From a virus: a stretch of DNA of 24,659 nt. The stretch is from the IMG/VR virus record IMGVR_UViG_3300035698_015263, positions 1-24,659 of that record; one strand, written 5' to 3'. Numbering within the stretch: the first letter of the stretch is position 1; each line of letters begins with the position of its first letter. Of the stretch, positions 6,169 to 14,523 are shown piece by piece. Under the pieces are notes generated by a model, which was not told where the DNA came from, made no database searches, and saw nothing but the letters and a program-made list of their open reading frames with translations. Made by a program: the position numbers and the translations under genes.

Positions 6169-6669
6169 TTGAGCCGACCCACTTCCTTCACTAACAAAAT
6201 ACAATCACAGATTAAATCCCTCGCTCTCCTCGGTCTTACCGACAGCCAAATAGCCAAAGGTATTGGAATTGATACGAAAACTATCAATAACTTTAAAGCC
6301 GACTTCCCTGAATTCTTCCAGTCTTTAAAGTCTTGGAAGGATCTGGCCGACAAAAACGTTGAAGTGGCCCTATATAAAAGGGCTTGCGGCTACAGCTGCA
6401 AGGAAACAAAGTTTGCCACAGCCGCCGGCATAATCACTGACGAAAAGGAATATATCAAGCATTATCCGCCAGATACAACCGCCGGCATCTTCTGGCTGAA
6501 GAACAGGCAGCCCGATGTTTGGCGGGATGATAGCAATATAATTATCCCTACTAATATAAAGGGTATCAGTATTGAGTTTATTGACGATAAACCGGAAGGA
6601 CTCAAGCAGGCCAATGCTCTTGAGCTATCCGAGCAGGTCCGGGAGCTTCCGCCCCCTGAAAAGGGCTGA
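6169..6669 (+). CDS. Terminase small subunit (TerS)
   Basis: A 166-residue DNA-recognition subunit of the packaging motor. It binds the pac/cos region and hands DNA to TerL. A TTG start at 6169 is preferred: AAAGGG lies 8 bases before it, and the protein then begins SRPTSFTNK, where related small terminases begin. A GTG at 6103 would add 22 residues and has no ribosome binding site. Residues 20-47 (LGLTDSQIAKGIGIDTKTIN) form a helix-turn-helix. The later block with ALYKRACGYS and HYPPDTTAGIFWLKNRQPD (about 68-116) is the hallmark of this family. Confidence 0.88.
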   Translation: MSRPTSFTNKIQSQIKSLALLGLTDSQIAKGIGIDTKTINNFKADFPEFFQSLKSWKDLADKNVEVALYKRACGYSCKETKFATAAGIITDEKEYIKHYPPDTTAGIFWLKNRQPDVWRDDSNIIIPTNIKGISIEFIDDKPEGLKQANALELSEQVRELPPPEKG

Positions 6670-6725
6670 ATCCGGATAAGCTGGCATAACGGGTACTTAG
6701 TCAACTTCGTCCATGGAGGAAACAC

Positions 6726-7163
6726 TTGAGTTTTACAGGGACCGACAGCATACAGCACACACAAGAGAAGGACCGAAACCGGAAGGATATGGACATCAGA
6801 TCACCCGGCACACCACTACATCTTGATCAATCACCCGGGCCTGGACTCGGCTATGTACACCTTGTCCGCAAGTGCTTGATATCATTGAACCGTTCGCTCC
6901 GGAATAGTTTACATAAAGCACGTTATCGGACGTTGGCTGCGATTGCCTTGTGCCTCCGCTGTTTGGAAAAGGATGCTTTGATCCCTGAGAGGAAAAGGCG
7001 ATTGAGAACGTGCAGGCGACCGGGTACCCATACTATTAGTATCTATAGTTTGTATTTTTCACCGGAGAAGGGGCCCCGCGAGATGGCGTGTGCGAGATAT
7101 TTGGAAAGGTACCGGAAATTTTGGAGGGTGCTGGGATGGACGATGTTTGAGGGGGTAGCCTGA
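6726..7163 (+). CDS. Doubtful ORF or degraded gene between TerS and a small Cys protein
   Basis: A 145-codon ORF with a TTG start and a fair ribosome binding site (GGAGG, 6 bases before). Its stop is one base before the next ATG. However, the protein is unusually rich in Arg, Leu, Ser and Cys and resembles no family. Other frames of the same stretch give equally protein-like pieces, for example an ORF at 6713-6826 starting MEETLEFYRDRQHTAHT. Two explanations are possible: a fast-evolving small gene, or the frameshifted remnant of an inserted gene such as a homing nuclease. No nuclease motif can be confirmed. Confidence 0.3.
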   Translation: MSFTGTDSIQHTQEKDRNRKDMDIRSPGTPLHLDQSPGPGLGYVHLVRKCLISLNRSLRNSLHKARYRTLAAIALCLRCLEKDALIPERKRRLRTCRRPGTHTISIYSLYFSPEKGPREMACARYLERYRKFWRVLGWTMFEGVA

Positions 7164-7164
7164 A

Positions 7165-7473
7165 ATGAAGATTTTTAAGCCAAAAAAATTAAGCGAGTCT
7201 TACTGGGAGTATCCTGCACATTATGCGTATTGTGCGAAGTGCCAAGAAGTTTATATAGATGATCTTCCAGGCGGGAAAATAATCCTGTGCCCGAACGGTT
7301 GCGAAAGTGCTGTTGAGCGTGGAATGAGTGAGTTGGAAGCGAGAAAAAAATTTCGACCTATCGGCATTCATTTAAGCAGCGGTTCCGAGGTTTTGTTTCC
7401 TGCAGAAGTTGAGGATGGCGATTATTTTGAAATCAACGGTGAGAAATATTCTCTTGAGCGGAGGAAGCTGTAA
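7165..7473 (+). CDS. Small Cys-containing protein of unknown function
   Basis: A 102-residue ORF with GAGGGGG upstream. A CxxC at residues 23-26 (YCAKCQEV) and Cys-x3-Cys in LCPNGCES (about residues 42-46) form a possible zinc-binding knuckle. The C-terminal half, with FEINGEKYSLERR, looks like a small beta domain. It lies between TerS and TerL, a common place for small unknown phage genes. The next gene starts immediately after its stop. Confidence 0.65.
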   Translation: MKIFKPKKLSESYWEYPAHYAYCAKCQEVYIDDLPGGKIILCPNGCESAVERGMSELEARKKFRPIGIHLSSGSEVLFPAEVEDGDYFEINGEKYSLERRKL

Positions 7474-7782
7474 TTGAGTATTCATAAGCCTGAAAAAAAA
7501 TTCGACCTGCGGTCTCCATTATGTACTGTTCTTTCGGCATGGGCTGAGGTTGAGGTTAATCCAACTGGTGCCGAGTTTGTGTCTCCGGCTAAGATTGCTG
7601 TGCGTATTATAAAAGGGCTACATGAAGAACTTGCACTTTCAAAATACCGGAAAGATCCTGTGCCAGGTTTGCCCGAGGTGATGAGAAAAAATTTTCGAAA
7701 AGCCCAGCGGGAATTTGATGTGTATTCGTATGCCATGACCGCGAGTGATTTTAGTAAACCGCCGAAAAGGATTTTAGAATAA
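7474..7782 (+). CDS. Small phage protein of unknown function (TTG start)
   Basis: A 102-residue ORF that begins with TTG directly after the preceding TAA stop. GGAGG lies 9 bases upstream inside the preceding gene. The N-terminus (FDLRSPLCTVLSAWAEVEV) leads into helical segments rich in Lys and Arg. No family is recognised. Tight packing between neighbours with similar codon use supports it as a gene. Confidence 0.6.
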   Translation: MSIHKPEKKFDLRSPLCTVLSAWAEVEVNPTGAEFVSPAKIAVRIIKGLHEELALSKYRKDPVPGLPEVMRKNFRKAQREFDVYSYAMTASDFSKPPKRILE

Positions 7783-7796
7783 AGGAGGATGTGGGA

Positions 7797-8036
7797 ATGA
7801 GCGACATTTTGAAAGTTATAACTGTTTACAGAATACCTAAATATCCGATTTCCGAGGGAGAAATTTCTAAGAGCATTCCGAAAACAAGCCAAAAAATAAG
7901 ACTTTCTGTATTTTTTGATTCCGAAAACGACAACCACCATGCTGAGTTTGCGGAGGATGCCCCCCGGGAAGTCGTTGTTAAAGCTCTTATTATGTTGGCG
8001 GAGCGGATCCGGAACAAGGGAACGCACGAAAAATGA
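7797..8036 (+). CDS. Small protein upstream of TerL, unknown function
   Basis: A 79-residue ORF. The ATG at 7797 is chosen over a GTG at 7791 because AAAGGAGG lies 8 bases before the ATG. Strands around residues 5-15 and 33-40 and a C-terminal helix (EVVVKALIMLAERIRNKG) are likely. Its end overlaps the start of TerL by four bases (ATGA), so translation of TerL is probably coupled to it. Confidence 0.62.
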   Translation: MSDILKVITVYRIPKYPISEGEISKSIPKTSQKIRLSVFFDSENDNHHAEFAEDAPREVVVKALIMLAERIRNKGTHEK

Positions 8037-9334
8037 AGCCTAAAGTTCAGCTACCCAAAAAATTAAAATTTCTCCTGACGGAGCCATGGAGGTATAAGGT
8101 TGCGCGGGGTGGCCGTGGTAGCTCGAAAAGCTGGTCATTTGCGAGAGCCCTGGAGATATTGGCAACCCAGCGGAAATTACGTATATTATGCGCCCGGGAA
8201 GTTCAGACTTCCATTCGTCAATCCGTTCATGCTCTTCTCAAGGATCAGATTAATGTTATGGGTTTACAGCGGCATTTCCGCGTATATGATACAAAAATTT
8301 TGGCCGTAAACGGGAGCGAGTTTAGTTTTACTGGTTTGTCGGATTTAACAGTTGATACGATTAAATCATATGAGGGATACGACATATGCTGGGTTGAAGA
8401 GGGCCAATCGATTACAAAGCGGAGCTGGGATATTCTTCTTCCTACAATTCGAAAAGCAGGTTCCGAGATTTGGATTTCCTACAATCCGGAACTTGACTCA
8501 GATGAAACGCACGTTCGCTTCACCACGAACAAGCCGACCGATTGCATGAATGTAATAATGAACTGGAGGGACAACCCCTGGTTTAATGAAGTGCTTGAGA
8601 AGGAGCGGTTGAAGTGTAAGGTGAAGGCGCCGGATGATTATGATAATATTTGGGAGGGTAAGACCAGGGCGGCGGTTGCTGGCGCTATCTTTGCTAAACA
8701 GATTCAACAGGCGGTTGATCAGAGCCGGATTACTCAGGTTCCGGTTGATCCGCTGTTAAAAGTTCACCTGGTGATGGATGAAGGGTGGAAAGATAAGCAG
8801 TCAATCGGGATGTTTCAAAAGCATGCTTCTGCAATCCTGGCGGTTGACTATCTTGAGGATGATCATAAGACCATAGCCGAGTATTCCAATCTGTTGCATT
8901 TAAAAGGATATAATTGGGGAGTGCTCATATTGCCTCACGATTGTTTTCGAAAAAGCGTTCAAACCGGCAAGAGCTCTGCTGAAGTTTGGGAGGCTTTGGG
9001 CTGGACAGTCATAGATAAACAGGAAATATTTATTAAGGATGTGGAAGAGGGCATAAAAGAAGCTCGCATGCAGTTTCACCGGTTTTATTTTGATATGGTG
9101 CGATGCGCTGATATGGTCGAGCATTTAAAAAGATACCGGCGTAATATTTCACAAAAAACTCAGGCGGTTGGTAGGCCGGTCCATGATGAACATAGCCATG
9201 CTGGAGATATGTTTCGATATTGTGCCTTAAACATAGACTTAATGACAAATGAGGAATATGTTAAGCCTCACCCGCTTGAGGATCAAATATCTTTGGGCGA
9301 TACGATTGGGAATGATGCCTGGATGGCTGGTTAA
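8033..9334 (+). CDS. Terminase large subunit (TerL)
   Basis: A 433-residue packaging motor with an N-terminal ATPase and a C-terminal nuclease domain. Walker A is GGRGSSKS (residues 26-33). Walker B with the catalytic Glu is ICWVEE (118-123). The coupling motif is ISYNPE (148-153). In the nuclease domain, candidate metal ligands are D249 in VMDEGWKD, D303 in LPHDCF and D392 in HSHAGDMFRY. It is of the PBSX/Sf6-type terminase family and of normal length. It translocates DNA into the procapsid through the portal encoded next and cuts the concatemer. Confidence 0.96.
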   Translation: MKPKVQLPKKLKFLLTEPWRYKVARGGRGSSKSWSFARALEILATQRKLRILCAREVQTSIRQSVHALLKDQINVMGLQRHFRVYDTKILAVNGSEFSFTGLSDLTVDTIKSYEGYDICWVEEGQSITKRSWDILLPTIRKAGSEIWISYNPELDSDETHVRFTTNKPTDCMNVIMNWRDNPWFNEVLEKERLKCKVKAPDDYDNIWEGKTRAAVAGAIFAKQIQQAVDQSRITQVPVDPLLKVHLVMDEGWKDKQSIGMFQKHASAILAVDYLEDDHKTIAEYSNLLHLKGYNWGVLILPHDCFRKSVQTGKSSAEVWEALGWTVIDKQEIFIKDVEEGIKEARMQFHRFYFDMVRCADMVEHLKRYRRNISQKTQAVGRPVHDEHSHAGDMFRYCALNIDLMTNEEYVKPHPLEDQISLGDTIGNDAWMAG

Positions 9335-9346
9335 TGGGAGATACGA

Positions 9347-11389
9347 ATGAGTGAGAAAACAGAAAACGATAAAATTTTGCAGCGAGCGCGAGAGCAATTC
9401 CGGTTTGATAGAGAAGCGGATCGGGGAGAGCGCCTGCTTGCGATTGACGATTTAAGGTTTGCCATTGATGATGGCGGTGATGGCAAAATGGGTTATCAAT
9501 GGGATCCGGAGGTTAGACGCCGGCGAACGAGTATGGCCACGCCACGGCCTTGCCTGGTGATGAACAAAATCCCTGAAAAAATTGACCAGATCGAGGGCGA
9601 ATTTCGGCAGTTGCGACCGAGCATAAAAATTGTTGGTGTTGACTCTGCCTCAGATCCGAAATTGGCTACCATAATCGGCGGCATTATCCGGAATATTGAA
9701 TACAATTCCATGGCCAGGGCCGCATATAATACAAGTCATTCCAACGTTCTACATTGCGGGCGGGGATCCTGGAGGATAGCAATAGCCGAGTGTACCGATG
9801 ATCCATTCCAAAACGAGTTAAGGATAGAACGTATTCCTGATGCCATGGCGGCGACCTGGGATGCAACCGCAAAAAGAGTGGACAAATCGGATGGCAAGCA
9901 TGTATTCGTGCATGAAGATATAGAAATTGAGGAGTTTAAGGCAGAATATCCGGACGCGAGCTTAGAGGATTGGCCGGATGATTCAACATATGAAGAGTGG
10001 CGATCTGATAATACCGTAAGGGTTGCTGAATACTGGTGGATAAAGGAAGAAAAGGCTACGGTTTATCGGGTTATCCGGAACGGTGTTGAGTTAACCGTTT
10101 GGGACAAGATCGATGGTGACGAAGAAATAACTTCCAAGGAAACAAAGCGGCCCAAGGTGCGCTGGTGCAAAATGAGCGCAAACCATATTCTTGAAGGGCC
10201 ACATGAAGATTACCCGGGGCGCTTCATTCCTATCATCTTTGAATTCGGGAAAGAAATCTGTGTTGCTGGAAAGTTTAAATACCGCGGCATGGTTCGGTAT
10301 GCAAAAGATCCTCAGAAAATGTATAACTATGCAGCTTCAAATGAGGCGGAGGGTTTGCAGGAAGGCAGAAAACCTTACCTTATGACTCCTAAAATGATGG
10401 GTACCCACAAGCTCCAATGGGATCGATCCAGTGTTGAAAACCAGAATTACCGGTATTTTGAACCTGATGGCCGTATGCCAAATTACAGGCCCACCCAGGA
10501 ACCTCCGCAACAGGCGTCAAGTGCTCAGATATCGATGAAGCAGGGCATGGAACACGATATCATGAGTGCAATGAATGTTTATGCCGCTCAGATCGGAGAT
10601 CAGGGAACCGAAATTTCCGGAAAAGCAATTACAGCCCGGGCAACACAGGGTAAAATAGGCGGGTTTATTTATACTGATAACTTTGAATATGCCCTGGTTC
10701 ACTCCGCAAAAGTAACCGTGGACCTTATTCCATATGTGTATGACAATGAGCGCATTGAACGTATTCGTGGTGAGGACGGTAAAGAGCGCCTGGTGCCATT
10801 GAACGCGAGGCCAGGCAGCAGCATAATGCAAAGGCAAGGGATTCAAAAAGAGGACGTTGTAACATCCCAGGCGTCAGAATATATAAACGATTTGTCAATA
10901 GGTCGGTATGATATTGTTGCAAAACTTGGTCCTGCGTACTCAACCCAGCGCGAGGAGCTTCTTGAAACAATGATGAAATTAATCAAGCTCTTGCCGGCGC
11001 TCACGAACATAGCTCCTGATCTCATTGTTCAGTTAGTAGATGCTCCGATTACTGATGAACTGCTTAGACGGGTGCGAAAGATTGTTCCTCCAAACGTTCT
11101 TCCTCCTGATCCAGATAATCCTCCGGCTAAACCGCCAGTAGATCCATGGGTTATACTTGCCAGGAAAGAACTGCAGTTGAAAACATTGACCGAGATGCGG
11201 AAGGCGCGTGATGGCCAATTAGGCTCAATCGCTAAGATTATGAAGGCTGAGGCAGCGGAGAAAGGACAGCAGTTTAGTGAGGTTATGAACATAGTTGAGG
11301 CATGGCAAAAGGATATGGAAATGGCCCAAAACATAAATCAACCCGAACCGGCACAGGGCACAGATCCAAATGCAATGGGTAGCCCCTAA
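9347..11389 (+). CDS. P22-like portal protein
   Basis: A 680-residue protein forming the dodecameric ring through which DNA enters and leaves the head. It is slightly shorter than P22 gp1 (about 725). Recognisable blocks are LVMNKIPEKIDQIEGEFRQL (residues 71-90), the AYNTSHSNVLHCGRGSW region, SNEAEGLQEGRKPYL and the helical block ISGKAITARATQGKIGGF before the DNA-tunnel region. A further conserved piece, YDIVAKLGPAYSTQREE, comes before a Pro-rich linker. The C-terminal 70 residues are a charged helix, a shortened barrel. It starts 12 bases after TerL. Confidence 0.93.
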   Translation: MSEKTENDKILQRAREQFRFDREADRGERLLAIDDLRFAIDDGGDGKMGYQWDPEVRRRRTSMATPRPCLVMNKIPEKIDQIEGEFRQLRPSIKIVGVDSASDPKLATIIGGIIRNIEYNSMARAAYNTSHSNVLHCGRGSWRIAIAECTDDPFQNELRIERIPDAMAATWDATAKRVDKSDGKHVFVHEDIEIEEFKAEYPDASLEDWPDDSTYEEWRSDNTVRVAEYWWIKEEKATVYRVIRNGVELTVWDKIDGDEEITSKETKRPKVRWCKMSANHILEGPHEDYPGRFIPIIFEFGKEICVAGKFKYRGMVRYAKDPQKMYNYAASNEAEGLQEGRKPYLMTPKMMGTHKLQWDRSSVENQNYRYFEPDGRMPNYRPTQEPPQQASSAQISMKQGMEHDIMSAMNVYAAQIGDQGTEISGKAITARATQGKIGGFIYTDNFEYALVHSAKVTVDLIPYVYDNERIERIRGEDGKERLVPLNARPGSSIMQRQGIQKEDVVTSQASEYINDLSIGRYDIVAKLGPAYSTQREELLETMMKLIKLLPALTNIAPDLIVQLVDAPITDELLRRVRKIVPPNVLPPDPDNPPAKPPVDPWVILARKELQLKTLTEMRKARDGQLGSIAKIMKAEAAEKGQQFSEVMNIVEAWQKDMEMAQNINQPEPAQGTDPNAMGSP

Positions 11390-11423
11390 CGCTCAAGGTA
11401 GAAACACTTAAATTGGTGGGTAG

Positions 11424-11567
11424 ATGAACATCTTTAAAGTAGGATTTAATAAAGTATTAAAATATATTCAAATGTTTTGTCTCGTTATCCTTTGTTGTTT
11501 GCTAAGATTACAAAATGGATATTGGGCAAGCAAAGGAGAACTTTTGCAATTTATTGAGGGTAGATAA
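11424..11567 (+). CDS. 47-residue small membrane protein
   Basis: A short ORF (starts MNIFKVGFNKVLK) with one hydrophobic segment (MFCLVILCCLL, residues 17-27) after a basic N-terminus. Its stop overlaps the next ATG by one base (TAATG), as in other coupled pairs in this window. The ribosome binding site (GGTGGG) is weak. The DNA here is visibly more A+T-rich than its neighbours. It could be a membrane peptide or lipoprotein-like protein; the hydrophobic stretch is short for a full span. Confidence 0.42.
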   Translation: MNIFKVGFNKVLKYIQMFCLVILCCLLRLQNGYWASKGELLQFIEGR

Positions 11568-12052
11568 TGCAATTATTAATCAGACTAAAAGACAATCCAA
11601 GGGCGGTCAACAACTCAAAAAAGCGTGGTGATGTTGTTACCGTCTTTCCTATAGAACACAACCCATCACCAATGGAAAAACTACCTTATTTCTTAGTTGT
11701 AGACACAGACGAAAAGGATTGTTCAGAATATTTGGAATACAGGCTCGAAGAAGAGGCGTTGACTATAGGCATGTTAAAAAAACAATGGGATGTAGATAAA
11801 ACTTCATTGAGTGTCGTGTCCCCATATATGGATTTTATTCGCAAGCCGACCGAAGTAAAAACCTATGAAGATATAAATGGTGTCGGGATCGTTGTTTTGT
11901 CGGGATATCGGATTAGGCCGGTAGAGAAGAAATTCAGGCTCGATATTGATAAATTACTGGAAGTAGAGAAACAGACGCTTGATGTACTAACAAAAGCCGA
12001 TACGTTTATTGAACTACCTGTAAAGACCGACCAATGGATAAGCAATGTCTAA
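11567..12052 (+). CDS. Unknown protein between portal and beta-helix protein
   Basis: A 161-residue ORF with GAGGG 7 bases before the ATG. The N-terminus (MQLLIRLKDNPRAV) and YFLVVDTDEKDC suggest a small beta domain. The rest is charged with a helical C-terminus (KFRLDIDKLLEVEKQTLDVL). No family is recognised. Its last eight bases overlap the start of the beta-helix gene, suggesting that the two proteins are made and act together. Confidence 0.65.
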   Translation: MQLLIRLKDNPRAVNNSKKRGDVVTVFPIEHNPSPMEKLPYFLVVDTDEKDCSEYLEYRLEEEALTIGMLKKQWDVDKTSLSVVSPYMDFIRKPTEVKTYEDINGVGIVVLSGYRIRPVEKKFRLDIDKLLEVEKQTLDVLTKADTFIELPVKTDQWISNV

Positions 12053-13421
12053 ATATATAGTTTGTACAACAGCGCAATGGACTAACGACATAACCCAAGG
12101 CAGTTATGATGGCTATGTTGGTACAAATGGAACCTATGCAGACATTGCTGCATGGGAGTCTGCAAGAGATGGTTTAGACGCAGCAGATGAAGACAGTATA
12201 TTACATATATATGGAAGCCAGTCAACAACCGCTGTTTTATTCTTGAATGGTTGGACAGATAAAGATTCAACGCATTATATAGAGATTTGCAATAGCGACG
12301 ATGGAACCAAGCATGATGGAGTTGTTGATGGAGTTGGTGATACCCTTACATTCTCCGGCACTCCCGGTACATATCTATTCCAGATTTACGAAAATAGCGT
12401 AAAGATTCACGATTTAAGAATATTATATACAGGCACATCTGTTACTACACTATTTATTGCTTATTATACATCCGGCGAAACAGAAGTATATAATAATGTA
12501 GTCCACATGACAAACGGTGCGGCCAGCACCAGTATTCTAAGATGTACCGGGGCCAACACACTAAACGCTCATGACAACTTTTTAATAGCCGAAGATTTGG
12601 GAGATAGCGGGTATAGTGTTTATGCCGATTCCGGGCCTTTAACTTTTATAAATAATACCCTTGTATCAAAAAACGGACGAGGCATTTTTGTAGACACAGG
12701 GGTTACAAATAATATTAAAAATAACCTTAATTTTGCAGAATCGGTATGGTATCTTGGAGACTCGGAAGCCGACGCAACTTATGAGGGTGTGCCTTGTGCT
12801 TCTGGTGCGAGTTATGCACCCGATGGCGTAAATTGTGTTTATTCCATAGATGAGTCCGGTACAAGACTTTTTAATGATTTGACTGCCAACGAAGAGGATT
12901 TAACACTTAACTCTTCCGGTGCAGCATTTGCAAGCATATCTACTGCGGGTATTGGGCCGACATCAGATGCAGACATATCAACCACCGACATCTTAGGGAA
13001 CGCCCGATCAGGAACTAATTGTTGTATGGGGGCGTTTGAATATGTGGCATCCGGTGGAACAACAGTACAGATAGTGGCGGGGGCTATTGCCTATGCGGGG
13101 CAGGCGCTAAACGTAAATGCTAAAACGGTTGTTGAAATAGTGGCAGGAGCGATTTCATACGCAGGTCAGACATTCAAGGCAAGTCAGGCCGTGGCCATAG
13201 CAGCCGGAGCAATCAGCTATATTGGCAAGGCAGTTAAGGCGAACAGAGCAGTAGCCATTGCAGCGGGAGCCATTGCTTATGCAGGGCAAACACTCAAGTC
13301 TAATCTGATAATCAAAATAGGTGCCGGAGCCATAAACTATATTGGAAGATCGGTCAGCATTGCGGGTGATGTACTCGGTAGGGCAAAATGGCTATTATCT
13401 TTTGTGAGGAGGAGGAAATAA
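12045..13421 (+). CDS. Right-handed beta-helix protein with C-terminal tandem repeats
   Basis: A 458-residue protein. Residues 50-310 show short irregular Asn/Gly-rich strands of a parallel beta-helix (for example NNTLVSKNGRGIFVDTG). They end with DILGNARSGTNCCMGAFEYV (about 311-330), the closing motif of 'choice-of-anchor Q'/pectate-lyase-like helices found in phage spikes and surface proteins. Residues 340-442 hold five copies of a 20-22-residue repeat. The protein then ends in a basic tail (FVRRRK). A virion surface or carbohydrate-binding role is inferred. No catalytic residues can be assigned. It lies between portal and coat genes, not where a P22-type tailspike would be. Confidence 0.72.
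   Translation: MSKYIVCTTAQWTNDITQGSYDGYVGTNGTYADIAAWESARDGLDAADEDSILHIYGSQSTTAVLFLNGWTDKDSTHYIEICNSDDGTKHDGVVDGVGDTLTFSGTPGTYLFQIYENSVKIHDLRILYTGTSVTTLFIAYYTSGETEVYNNVVHMTNGAASTSILRCTGANTLNAHDNFLIAEDLGDSGYSVYADSGPLTFINNTLVSKNGRGIFVDTGVTNNIKNNLNFAESVWYLGDSEADATYEGVPCASGASYAPDGVNCVYSIDESGTRLFNDLTANEEDLTLNSSGAAFASISTAGIGPTSDADISTTDILGNARSGTNCCMGAFEYVASGGTTVQIVAGAIAYAGQALNVNAKTVVEIVAGAISYAGQTFKASQAVAIAAGAISYIGKAVKANRAVAIAAGAIAYAGQTLKSNLIIKIGAGAINYIGRSVSIAGDVLGRAKWLLSFVRRRK
13062..13368 (+). repeat. Five tandem coding repeats (AGAI-Y-G unit)
   Basis: Within the beta-helix gene the peptide unit (hydrophobic)4-AGAI-[ASN]-Y-[AI]-G-x4-(K/N) occurs five times. The starts of the AGAI blocks are 22, 20, 20 and 20 residues apart. 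The DNA copies have diverged (for example GCGGGGGCTATT, GCAGGAGCGATT, GCCGGAGCAATC), so the repeat is kept at protein level. Confidence 0.9.
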
Positions 13422-13422
13422 T

Positions 13423-13686
13423 ATGGGATTTTTAGATAAAATATTCAAGCAGAAAAAAAAGCAGGGTGTTAAGGTTGAAGGCTTTCCCGTAAGAGTTTCA
13501 ACAGATGATAAGTCAAGGCCAGTCCTGCAAAGACAACGCATGCGGGCGGAAAGGCTTAAAATTGCAATTAAAAATGCTGCAAGGGACAACCAGCAGGAAA
13601 CATCCCGATACATTACCATGAAGGATGAACTTGCCATTCTGGAACTCCGGATTAAACAGCATAAACAAAATGTTAGGGGGGCATAA
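13423..13686 (+). CDS. Small basic coiled-coil protein
   Basis: An 87-residue ORF with a strong ribosome binding site (GAGGAGG before ATG). The N-terminus is Lys-rich (FKQKKKQGVKVEG). A long charged helix from about residue 38 (RQRMRAERLKIAIKNAARD) to the end suggests a coiled coil. No family is recognised. Its stop overlaps the start of the next gene (TAATG). Confidence 0.68.
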   Translation: MGFLDKIFKQKKKQGVKVEGFPVRVSTDDKSRPVLQRQRMRAERLKIAIKNAARDNQQETSRYITMKDELAILELRIKQHKQNVRGA

Positions 13687-14123
13687 TGGCTTGGGTAATA
13701 TTTGATACATTCATGGAAAAGCAGCACAATGGCAATGCCGTTGACCTTAACACGGACGATATCCGCTGTATGCTGGTCGACGATACGAGAGCGCCCGTAC
13801 AGGCAACCGATACCACAATGTCCGATATTGATGATAACGAGGTATCCGGTGATGGTTATACGGCATTAGGTCACGACTTTGGCTCTCTTACGTTAACCCT
13901 GGCAGCCGGAACCGTCACATTTGATGCCGAGGATCCGGAGTGGACACAGGGGGCAACAGGTTTTACAGACGCAAGGTATGCTGTCATATATAAAAACACA
14001 GGCGTTGCAGGAAACGACACTCCTATTTGCTATGCTGATCTTGGTGGAGACAAGGGCAACAATGATGGCGATCTTACACTGGAACTTAATGCAGCCGGCA
14101 TATTTGCAATCACCAATTCATAA
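13686..14123 (+). CDS. Probable minor virion beta-sandwich protein
   Basis: A 145-residue protein of the type often found among phage structural genes. It starts MAWVIFDTFMEK and has a Gly/Asp-rich, strand-rich body with the block GYTALGHDFGSLTLTL, then VTFDAEDPEW, then DARYAVIYKN, and a final GDLTLELNAAGIFAI. This layout resembles small structural proteins encoded near phage coat genes. The family name cannot be given with certainty. Confidence 0.68.
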   Translation: MAWVIFDTFMEKQHNGNAVDLNTDDIRCMLVDDTRAPVQATDTTMSDIDDNEVSGDGYTALGHDFGSLTLTLAAGTVTFDAEDPEWTQGATGFTDARYAVIYKNTGVAGNDTPICYADLGGDKGNNDGDLTLELNAAGIFAITNS

Positions 14124-14163
14124 ATAGCTGCAATAACTAATTTATAAGAAAAAGGAGACAACA

Positions 14164-14523
14164 ATGGCAGGGAACATGATGCACAAAGTAAAAAAGGTCA
14201 CGATTGCGGCCTCCGCGAAAGTTTCAGCGGGGTTTACCATAGAGCCCTGGGCGATATTCTACGGTGCCCTGTTTCCAGCAATGGATGATGGCGCCGTTGG
14301 TCTTGAGCTTACCATTGATGGTGGCACAAGCTGGAATCCCGTTCTTGATCCGATAGATGGTGGCGATGCTGTATTATGCGCTTCCGGTTCCGACCCTGGC
14401 TGGATAGATTTTTCTGATTGGGTAAGGTTTATGGGAGACAATGACAATTATCAGGCAAGATTCGTTTCAGCGACAACGCAGAGCAGCGGAGCCGTTGTTA
14501 TCAATGTAATGATGCGAGGATAA
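14164..14523 (+). CDS. Probable small virion protein
   Basis: A 119-residue beta-rich protein with a good ribosome binding site (AAAAAGGAGACAACA before ATG). It contains LELTIDGGTSWNPVLDP, the kind of 'signal with sampled value' block of phage structural beta-sandwiches, and ends with VVINVMMRG. The paralogous style of the preceding gene suggests that both are virion accessory proteins. The next gene starts immediately after the stop. Confidence 0.62.
   Translation: MAGNMMHKVKKVTIAASAKVSAGFTIEPWAIFYGALFPAMDDGAVGLELTIDGGTSWNPVLDPIDGGDAVLCASGSDPGWIDFSDWVRFMGDNDNYQARFVSATTQSSGAVVINVMMRG

Noticed and set aside
5922-6194. Rightward 90-residue ORF in the divergent control region
   Set aside because: No ribosome binding site, it overlaps the start of TerS in another frame, and it runs through the direct repeats.
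6012-6353. Leftward 113-residue ORF over the control region and TerS start
   Set aside because: It lies antisense to TerS and is a shadow of that gene; no convincing ribosome binding site.
13062-13368. CRISPR-like or minisatellite DNA repeat
   Set aside because: The repeat is in frame inside a protein gene, conserved at peptide level only, with no spacers.
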